Shown piece after piece: positions 57,101 through 64,000 of a stretch of DNA of 64,000 bases. A program made the translations under genes and the position numbers. A model generated the notes under the pieces. The model saw nothing but the letters and a program-made list of their open reading frames with translations, was not told the DNA's origin and searched no databases. The DNA is from Athripsodes cinereus. Its lineage: Eukaryota; Arthropoda; Insecta; Trichoptera; Leptoceridae. Where the stretch lies: positions 24,777,237 through 24,841,236 of the forward strand of contig OX388307.1 in the NCBI GenBank assembly GCA_947579605.1, written 5' to 3'. Every line of letters begins with the position of its first letter. Position 1 is the first letter of the stretch.

Positions 57101-57220
57101 CCCACTCTACACTCTCTCCTTTTCTTCGCGCCTTTCCCCTCGGGAGCGGCATGGTGGATGGCGAGTCTCACCGCTGCCGTTTTGGGACCCAAAGGATATC
57201 TTACAAACTAAACATTCATC
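54120..57220 (-). mobile_element. RTE-like LINE, near full length
   Basis: This non-LTR element has a single long ORF and a very short 3' UTR ending GCGTGATGGTATG and a (TATG)n tail, seen as ACAT repeats at 54121-54141. A 3' tail of simple repeats instead of poly(A) is usual for RTE-type elements. The exact 5' end is not determined; it lies somewhere beyond 57192. Confidence 0.88.
54145..57192 (-). CDS. RTE-like LINE endonuclease-reverse transcriptase
   Basis: An uninterrupted frame of 1015 codons starting with ATG, about the usual size for an RTE ORF. The APE endonuclease lies at about 28-265 (VGVWNIRGGMDGKM, IVCLSETKKKG, LITGYGPG, LLAGDFNGWVG, SLIDYVCVDS, ETDHFLV). The reverse transcriptase lies at about 490-770 (YRAISLLSSVGKLYARIL, FVDLEKAYDRVDR, KGVKQGCVMSPWLFNLYID, catalytic FADD near 742). 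The C-terminal region has RWFGHVERM and RRRGRPRIKWQDHLNQIL. All key motifs are intact, so it may be recently active. The endonuclease nicks DNA and the reverse transcriptase copies the RNA at the nick. Confidence 0.93.
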   Translation of the reverse strand: MGPKTAAVRLAIHHAAPEGKGAKKRRECRVGVWNIRGGMDGKMKELIDVMNGKNLDIVCLSETKKKGNGLCERDGMIEIWSGVPEEQHACQGVGVILGRRMAECMNGYECVSPRLIWIRLKVGLTRLLLITGYGPGNDAREEEKDEFWDSVKKIAESKKDNERILLAGDFNGWVGVRRRDYESVLGDHGDGRVNDNGRRLLEVCMEWDLFVSNTFFEHKDIHLFTWERGCERSLIDYVCVDSNLRKATIDTRVYRGAELETDHFLVVSRICLFSGWRSKTHKDQKAKRIKVEKLNEIECREKYERETCMKFDANEGNDLNVDERWSVMKQVLVDCAKDICGETVIGRKKGDAWWDDDVKDAVMKKKNAWKGVLASRNLDQGKIESAREVYKECKKAVKELIKEKKKLVDEAECKKLSDNVKENMKIFWKEVKRKRSNNEVNSMNAIRNKEGCMLMNGVDVVNRWKEYFEELFESGGECPSQNSERENANETRDEEITMDEIKNALKKAKNGKAVGYDMISTEFISLSGLRTLEWCHALFNQCWREGCTPEDWRKAVICPLYKGKGSRLECGSYRAISLLSSVGKLYARILIERVRKVTETNVWDVQGAFQSGRGCVDQIFSLRMVTEKLLEKHQKLFCAFVDLEKAYDRVDREKMWQVLSMCGVGSQLIRAIASLYTGSSACVRVNNNLSEWFTLTKGVKQGCVMSPWLFNLYIDHCIRPLKEMNVGVDMNGMNVRALMFADDLVLMAESESDLQRMMTCVYENCASNGLRMNAKKTKIMVFERGSERTVCQVMIDNEVLEQVDECVYLGSLFTRDGKCESDIERRKVAGNKVNGAIRPIIANRNISTTAKRLVHSAILVPTLMYASETWTWLKKDESGINAVEMRSLRRMCGKSLRDRVRNIDIRKECGMKVGVITRMNVNKLRWFGHVERMNEDRMTKKIYLSERNGARRRGRPRIKWQDHLNQILQDGHVLSTLNRRACMRNCMTVTEAKDVCKDRRKWRSILSAYPAREAA

Positions 57221-57224
57221 ATCT

Positions 57225-57985
57225 TGCTTATTATTAAGTCTCTAACTTTACATTTTTCCTGAATTTAACTGTAACCTACTACACAAATTAAATACTAAAT
57301 TCTTACCTATCTAAAAAAAACCACAAAAACCTACTTATCTAATATTAGCAACAATATATCCACATCTTACATACTATTCACTTTCATATTATTATTATTA
57401 TTACAGTCCATCTGGTTCAATAAAGAATAGGTATCACCTAGTTCTAAACTATATTATACTACACAACACGCTTATTATGGCTACATATGTACATAAAATT
57501 ATTGTTTCAGTCTGTAGTATTATTCTCCACTTGAAAGGATTTTTTGTCTCCGCCGTTGTCCTTCCCGTCTCTTTCTTCCCCATTCAGCAGGTCATATCCA
57601 CGTGTCTGTTATGTATATGGTCCCAGCCTGGTACACCTACAATGCATCTACAATGCAATACATCTCCTGTAGCGGTTCTTCTCTAGGAGCGTTGATGTAG
57701 TAAATAATGTTCGTTAACTTTTTGTATTGTACATACTCCACAGATTGTATCACACAAGTATATAATATGACTAAGATTGTTTATTATGATTAATATTACA
57801 CAGGAGTTACTATCGTTACTATGCACTGCATATTGCCCTCAGGTAGTACAAATTTCACATCTCGTTCGTGTTCACACAAGTATATAATATGGCTAAGATT
57901 GTTATATGAATATTTAGAAGTTACTTCGGGCAAAATTCGACATGGTGTAGTTTTGCTCCCACATACAGATAATACATCTTTATCT
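57225..57985. other. Non-coding DNA, possible 5' UTR of the RTE-like LINE
   Basis: No gene was recognised. The first part may belong to the LINE 5' UTR. A short repeated phrase (CACAAGTATATAATATG, then CTAAGATTGTT) occurs at about 57754 and 57876. Confidence 0.4.
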
Positions 57986-58150
57986 GTCCATCCCACCAGG
58001 ACATCTCCCACAAGTGGGGTAGCCAGCGGACCAACTGCTTGTTAAATGTTTTAAAACATAATGTTTTACGGATACCTTTCTTTTACAGGACATTCAAAAA
58101 CTTACAGAAAAGAGTGAGAGGTTCTTTACCAGGGGCAGCATCTGCACGGA
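57986..58150 (-). mobile_element. Diverged 250-bp-family copy
   Basis: CATCTCCCACAAGTGGGGTA and GCCAGCGGACCAACTGC are followed by a gap, then TTTTACAGGACATTCAAAAA and TCTTTACCAGGGGCAGCA, matching the 29201-29468 copy in order with deletions. Confidence 0.7.
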
Positions 58151-59224
58151 AGAAGATTATACAAATTTTAATTGTTATAAACCAAAATTTGATTGGTCGC
58201 ATTACCTATTTTTCCTTTGAATACCCAGTCTATGTTACATTTCATTGACACAACATGTCTACATAAGATAATAGGTAGATATATTATAATAGTAGTGCGC
58301 TACATATTGCAGTTAAAATACTAACCTATGTTTTTAATAAATTGTCATCTACCAAAGCAAAGTGAGCGAGAACTTTCTAGATTGTGCTATCAACACAACA
58401 CTCTCCACATAAGTTGTGGATACATATGGGGAACGCGGGGGGCACGCCCCCCCCCCCCCTTACGGAGTCTATTGACGTGAGACGTGACTTTGCATGCGAC
58501 TTATTTTTTTATTACGACAAAAGTAGAGGTTGCTCAAGATATCTTTAGCGCCCCCCCCCTTTGAGTTTTTTTCTGAATCCACCACTGCTCCACAACCACA
58601 TAGACTATTGTAGATCCAAATCGAAATCGAAATGATCTTACCTTCCGAGACTAATTTTATAATATAATATTTTAAGTAGGTAGGTAATATTTTTTTTATT
58701 ATTTCATTTTATTTATTCAGTAAGAATCAGACAGTTAAAACAATTAGTATAGACATTAAAAGACAACAATGAACAAACAAAATATATTATATTATGTAAA
58801 ATATCGAGAATTTATGTCAAAATATTCACACTGGAATAGAATAGTTACTTTCTAGTGAATTGTCGTTAGATAGCGTAAGTATAATAATTATCTTCGTTAG
58901 ATAGGTAGGTACATTTATACCATTATCATGACCAGAAAATTCCCATGAATTTCCAATCCCAATTTTTCACCTCTACTCTAATCACGAAATTATATCGGAC
59001 AACCTAAAATCGAACCAAAAGTTAACTTTACGATTATTATAGCAAGATTCTCAAACTTTTTCAATAAACTTGAAAAATAAAAACTGCGTATTGTTACGTC
59101 AAAATACAAAATAGGTATAGATCATTGATCTAACAGTAACAATCCTATTTATAGATCAGATAGATAGATAGATTATAATATGTCACAAAAGACAGCCATT
59201 TTGTAAAATAATTTCAAATATGTC
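58151..59224. other. Non-coding DNA with C-runs
   Basis: A poly(C) run at 58446-58460 and another at 58551-58559 bracket a short GC-richer segment. The rest is AT-rich. No gene was recognised. Confidence 0.4.
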
Positions 59225-59343
59225 GATCAGCAGTCATAGTCAAAACACATTTTAGCGTTACGTAGTCCTTCGACTATAGACGACTTTGCGAGAAAGTATC
59301 ATATTTTCGTACCTATGACGTGTTTTTACTAAGGCTGCTGATC
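59225..59343. mobile_element. Small inverted-repeat element
   Basis: GATCAGCAGTCATAGTCAAA at 59225 pairs with the complement of GTGTTTTTACTAAGGCTGCTGATC-type sequence ending at 59343 (about 24 bp, a few mismatches). The element is 119 bp. No clear target duplication was found. Confidence 0.5.
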
Positions 59344-60565
59344 TTGCAGTGAGCAGTAAGTAATGGATGTTTAAATACCTACCAGGCATTTTGTACCCAC
59401 AAATAAACTCCAATACCTAATGAAATTCAGTCGAATATCAATTATAACACTATTGATCAAAAAAAGACATAAGCAATTGTCATAGGTAATATCTTCCAGC
59501 TAACCAATAACCTTAAACGTAATTAGTTAACAAATAAACTACCCAGAGTAATAAAGTCAAGAACTATACCTTGTTACAATAATCTCTAATAACATTATTT
59601 GAATTTTGTTTTTTCATACCAAACTTGAAATAAATCAAAACCTTTGACTATTCACGTCCTGTCCATGGTAACGGGATCCCTTTGACTGGTACTTTAGTGC
59701 ATATAAATCTATGTTTGACTGTGGGTTTTTTGTAGTCACATTATATAAAAAAAAATCAAATCTATACTTAACACGTAGTTTATTTCAAAATGTATGCACA
59801 TTTGTAATCGACAATTATGCGACTTGAAGCAGTGATTCGCGATGTCGTCGATAAGAAGCTCAAAGTACATATAAACCAGGCTGCCACAAAACAACTTACT
59901 ATTTTCATTAATTATATCTAATATAGGCAAGATCTTCTAAATACAATTTTCAGGTTCATGTCTTACGGGATTCATCACTTTTCGGTACTTCCATACAATG
60001 ATGGGAGTTGGTATGGTTGGTATCTTCGCCTGTCTTTTACTCAGTCGACAATATTACTTTTCCTTGCATTTCCAATACTTGACAATATAATAATTCTGTA
60101 CACCGGAGTGAAACTACACTATCTCGATAGACGCCATTTTCCAGTATGGCCGTTATCAGTTTTATTAATGGATATTACAAAATATAACTCGTTTTTAAGA
60201 TAGATGAATTTTCCAGCACAAAAATCACCTACTCTTCAAATTAATATTTATCACTGTTAAGCAACATCAGTATTATTTGAGGGCAATTAAAAATTCAGGT
60301 TTTAAATCTCATTTTCATAAAATCGGATGTGTACTGTTTGCTCCCTCGAAGATCACTGGCTCTGGCTCACACCAAACAGCAACTGGCTTGCTATTTCACA
60401 ATACTCCAGTTCTTATACTGTTCTGTGTCAGAGACAATGTACCTGTCAATTTACATTGACAGTCCCACACACCACAGATGTACAATCTGTGGATAGTTTA
60501 CCAATGTGCATACACTACATCCCTCCCTTATCAAAATAATTACAATTTTTGCTTACAACCAGTAT
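59344..60565. other. Non-coding AT-rich DNA
   Basis: No gene was recognised. It includes the second copy of the 53779 repeat at about 60092-60205. Confidence 0.4.
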
Positions 60566-60569
60566 GAAA

Positions 60570-60640
60570 TATATTTTTGTTCTCTCTGCCCACCCCGTCC
60601 GGGACAAGGCACGAGGGCATAGCACAGTATAGTATAGGTA
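60570..60640 (+). mobile_element. RTE-like LINE 3' tip
   Basis: GTTCTCTCTGCCCACCCCGT, then GGGACAAGGCACGAGGGCAT and AGTATAGTATAG match the last bases of the LINE fragment at 41210-41265. Only about 70 bp remain. Confidence 0.65.
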
Positions 60641-61145
60641 ATTGTCAATCAACACAATCACATTAGCTAATAATATTATGCTTGTATGATTTACACTGAA
60701 TTGACACAATGAACTTATGTGTATTATTATATATTGTAACTAACACTGCGGTGTATGACTGTGTACTCTCCTTCCTTCTCTCATTTATGTAATAATAATT
60801 ATAACAACAAAAACCTCACTGCACAAAAACAAACATTTTCAAATAAACATTGCAGAATTTAAATCAGACAAACAAACTTATGGAATGGGCGAGTTTATCG
60901 CCTTTGCACATATTTATTGCACAAGTTTATTAGTTATTATTTATGTACATGTTATACTTATCTTTTTAGTTCACTCCTTTCTACTTCTGGTCTCCTCTCT
61001 CATTTTCCATGTTATTTTATCTTGTTATATTTCCCTCAGATACACCTCATCACCTCATCTCTCTGTTGCCGATTGATTCTAGACTTTCTTCATACCCATT
61101 ATATTCCTTTTCCAATTGATTTGACCGGTCATCATCAACTGCCAT
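60641..61145. other. Non-coding AT-rich DNA
   Basis: Two overlapping short frames here look like chance in T-rich DNA. Nothing was recognised. Confidence 0.35.
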
Positions 61146-61149
61146 ATAT

Positions 61150-61375
61150 TTATACATATAATAACATACATATACATGTACCACACCCAGACCCAGAACA
61201 TGGCAATTTACCATTTTTCGCTCTGGCCGGGAATCGAACCTGGGACCTCGTGACTCGCAGGCAAGCGCGTTACCTCCACGTCACACCGGCCGTCGGTACA
61301 TATGCATGTCTCATGAGCTCACTTTGTTCTCTACCACTTCTCTCAATTCAAACTTTTTTACCAGTTGGGACACTG
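61150..61375 (-). mobile_element. tRNA-derived SINE (second family), copy 1
   Basis: The minus strand has a tRNA-like head with an A-box-like TGACGTGGAGGTAACGCGCT and a B-box GGTTCGATTCC (61230-61240), then AGAGCGAAAAATGG and CTGGGTCTGGGTGTGG. It differs from the SINE family at 41472. Copy and flanks are repeated about 230 bp downstream. Confidence 0.75.
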
Positions 61376-61605
61376 TATTTATACATATCCATAACATGCA
61401 TATACATGTACCACACCCAGACCCAGAACATGGTTGTTAACCATTTTTCGCTCTGGCCGGGAATCGAACCTGGGACCTCGTGACTCGCAGGCAAGAGCGT
61501 TACCTCCACGTCACACCGGCCGTCGGTACATATGCATGTCTCATGAGCTCACTTTGCTCTCTACCACTGCTCTCAATTCAAACTTTTTTTACCAGTTGGG
61601 ACACC
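61376..61605 (-). mobile_element. tRNA-derived SINE (second family), copy 2 in a tandem duplication
   Basis: This repeats copy 1 with a 230-bp offset (B-box at 61460-61470), including its flanks CTCATGAGCTCACTTTG and CTCTCAATTCAAAC. Shared flanks on both sides mean the whole segment was duplicated in tandem after SINE insertion, rather than two insertions. Confidence 0.8.
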
Positions 61606-61962
61606 ACTTCTTTGGAATTATACCCTGGGACACCACTGCTCCCAATTTCATCGGAAGCAGCTGGAATTATACCCTTTTTACCAATTGGGACACCACTGCT
61701 CCCAATTTCATCGGGAGCAGCTGGAATTATACCCTTTTTACCAACTGGGACACCACTGCTCCCAATTTCATCGGGAGCAGCTGGAATTATACCCTGGGAC
61801 ACCACTGCCCTCAACCTATATCGAGAGCAGCTGGAATTATACCCTTTTTACCAACTGGGACACCACTGCTCCCAATTTCATCGGGAGCAGCTGGAATTAT
61901 ACCCTGGGACACCACTGCCCTCAACCTATATCGAGAGCAGCTGGAATTATACCCTTTCCGAT
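61606..61962. repeat. Minisatellite with two alternating unit types
   Basis: Units begin GGGACACCACTGC and end GAGCAGCTGGAATTATACCC. Type A contains CCCAATTTCATCGG and type B contains CTCAACCTATATCG. Order is A, A, A, B, A, B. A linker reading TTTTTACCAACT follows some units, giving 60-bp and about 50-bp spacings. Several frames stay open across it because of the repeat, and they are not genes. Confidence 0.9.
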
Positions 61963-62070
61963 GATGCTGACAGCCCTCAGATCACAAGGCCGATGATGTC
62001 TCAGCGTCTCCATGGCTCCAGGAAAGGGCAGCTGGTCCTTGAGTTGGGAAAGGGGTAACCTACAAGGGTG

Positions 62071-62735
62071 GTTGACGCCTAATGCACTGGATGCAAGGAG
62101 GAATGCCCCACATGCACCACGCGGCTCGAGATGTCCACCACCCGTCTATTCAAGCTCCCATGAGCTGCAGGACAGGAAAGTTTGATCTACCTTACAATTG
62201 GAAGGATTAGGGACGAGGTTACTTGCAAGGGTGGTTGACGCCTAATGCACTGGATGCAAGGAGGAATGCCCCACATGCACCACGCGGCTCGAGATGTCTA
62301 CCACCCATCTATTCAAGCTCCCATGAGCTGCAGGACAGGAAAGTTTGATCTACCTTACAATTGGAAGGATTTGGGAAGAGGTTACCTGCAAGGGTGGTTG
62401 ACGCCTAATGCACTGGATGCAAGGAGGAATGCCCCACATGCACCACGCGGCTCGAGATGTCTACCACCCATCTATTCAAGCTCCTTTGAGCTGCAAGCTG
62501 AGGCAGTTGGGTTTTCCTTGCAATTGGAAGGATTTGGGAAGAGGTTACCTGCAAGGGTTGTTGACGCCTAATGCACTGGATGCAAGAAGGAATGCCCCAC
62601 ATGCACCACGCGGCTCGAGATGTCTACCACCCGTCTATTCAAGCTCTCTTGAGCTGCAAGACAGGAAAGTTTGATCTACCTTACAATTGGAAGGATTAGG
62701 AAAGAAGAAACCTATAAGGGTGATTGACGCCAAAT
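62071..62735. repeat. 163-bp tandem repeat, four units plus a fragment
   Basis: Units begin GTTGACGCCTAATGCACTGG at 62071, 62234, 62397 and 62560, an exact 163-bp period, with a diverged fifth start at about 62722. Units contain ATGCACCACGCGGCTCGAGA and are GC-richer than the surroundings. The third unit has a changed end near 62484-62520. Long open frames across it reflect the period and are not genes. Confidence 0.95.
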
Positions 62736-63530
62736 ACCACCACCTGAAATCATACATTGAGCTTGCAAACATATAGCCCATTTTCCTCAAATGCTCCCAA
62801 TATTGTTGAGAGCACCTGGAGTTACTCATTCAGTGGACAAATACGCAAACATATATTTCACTTTTTACATTTTCACTGGCAAGGCATCCTTTGAATGAAT
62901 TATGGCTATTTGATAACACTTTTTTCATTAAACATATGTTTGTGTTTGTGATAGAAATATAAGAAGTACATAATTATATATACGAGTGTACATATATACC
63001 TAAACTCCTAATATTCCATTACATAATATACCACGTATTAGGTAAAATATATAATATTGAATTGATTAAATGATGAGAATAACATTATTATGTTTCCTCG
63101 TGTAATGTAGCTTATGCTGTATTAATTTTATCAGATTATGCACAATTTGAACACATCAAGACCAACATTTTTTAAGATATTTCATGAATTTCAACTGTGC
63201 TTGTAAAAAATACTGTGTAATTTTAATATGATTGCACTTTTATCGGTGATCAAATTTCTTATTTATTTTCATAGATTATTGCACAATATTTATCAACATT
63301 ATATCTCCTCACTCCGTATTTGGAGTATGAGGTAGAGAGAGATATCTATAGTTTACCACTTCCAACCTCTCTTCACTTCATGAAGTTACACTAAGCAAGT
63401 TGTGAAACCCAGTACATCAACTAATGATTTAATATTAACAGTCGATAAATTTGTTCATAAAATAACACGATAATAAATATATTTTTTTCACTGTATATCA
63501 ATCAATGACTACTCATCTTCTTCTTGTACC
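62736..63530. other. Non-coding AT-rich DNA
   Basis: The first about 90 bp show weak similarity to the minisatellite (CTCCCAATATTGTTGAGAGC). No gene was recognised. Confidence 0.4.
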
Positions 63531-63537
63531 GTACAAC

Positions 63538-63958
63538 GTGGCAACTTTACCTATCAATGGCAACTTTACCTACCTCTATCAGGTCTCAAGAAAACTATTC
63601 CTTCACAAAATGTATCAGCAGTTGTATGGTCGTTTCAGTTTAGGAATGTGTGTTAATTAACTGGCAATACTAAAAAAAGTTTTCGTTGGCAGCACTGCAA
63701 TAATTGTCAAATTATATCTATATTTCTGAACGTATTGCATGCAGTCATTTCTGGAAGTTCACCAAATTTGATATAATTATTGTGTAATTACTGAACTGAG
63801 GTGAGTCATATTTATATATTCTAAACAGCACATACTTATGAAGATATTAAGATAATCAGAATGTTTTAATTTTCACTGTTTTTGAAAATATTTTACTTTA
63901 TATTAAAAATCACTTTAGGTAAAGTTGCCACCACTTCAAGTGGTGGCAACTTTACCTA
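63538..63958. repeat. GGCAACTTTACCTA motif cluster with a 43-nt palindrome
   Basis: The word GGCAACTTTACCTA occurs twice directly at about 63539-63573. It occurs once more in each orientation in a perfect palindrome at 63916-63958 (21-bp arms, one-base centre). The arrangement suggests the ends of a mobile element or a foldback repeat. The window ends 42 bases later, so the full structure cannot be seen. Confidence 0.7.
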
Positions 63959-64000
63959 ATGTTAGGGCTACCAACATGAATACATATATTTATATTTTTA

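Noticed and set aside
61434..62674. Several overlapping open frames of 100-190 codons
   Set aside because: They run through the minisatellite and the 163-bp array in more than one frame, a by-product of the repeats. No protein family features.

Overview
This window is eukaryotic and most likely comes from an insect genome. The genes have GT-AG introns, the DNA is AT-rich, and three intron-containing genes of types known in insects can be assembled from their exons. They sit in a dense background of transposable elements: a Copia LTR retrotransposon, RTE-like and CR1/Jockey-like LINEs, tRNA-derived SINEs, and hAT, Tigger-like and TA-target MITEs. Nothing bacterial, no CRISPR array and no convincing stand-alone tRNA or rRNA gene was seen. 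The order within insects cannot be fixed from the sequence alone.

Layout. 1-2.5 kb: two MITEs. 2.57-6.3 kb (+): a four-exon TM2 domain protein of the TM2D1 type, with a 5'-truncated LINE in antisense in intron 2. 6.5-8.8 kb: a 2.2-kb non-autonomous DNA element with a TA target duplication. 11.4-18.6 kb (-): a 16-exon, 883-residue transferrin 2 (melanotransferrin-like) gene. It carries an unusual run of seven DQ[Y/F]G repeats inside the N-lobe and SINE, Tigger-like and LINE-derived insertions in its introns. 18.7-34.7 kb: no host gene recognised; a mosaic of MITEs, LINE tails, a degraded DNA transposon (19918-21890) and a 163-bp tandem repeat. 34.7-40.5 kb: a nest in which one hAT-type element sits 7 bp inside the end of another, both target duplications readable, and the inner element holds a 4.3-kb LINE with ORF1 and ORF2. 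41.8-49.8 kb (+): a seven-exon GT92 (DUF23) glycosyltransferase gene of 506 residues, whose first intron holds a complete Copia element with identical LTRs and an open 1289-codon polyprotein. 49.8-54 kb: AT-rich DNA with MITEs. 54.1-57.2 kb (-): an RTE-like LINE with an open 1015-codon EN-RT ORF. 57.2-64 kb: repeats, a duplicated tRNA-SINE, a minisatellite, a second unrelated 163-bp tandem array and a 43-nt perfect palindrome.

The three host genes do not form a pathway. TM2D1 is a small membrane protein of a family linked to Notch/phagocytosis biology in flies, transferrin 2 is a GPI-type surface protein, and the GT92 protein is a type II membrane glycosyltransferase. The mobile elements do relate to each other: about 250-bp repeats end in the same 3' sequence and TAG-type tail as the RTE-like LINE, and two MITEs with different ends share an internal module.
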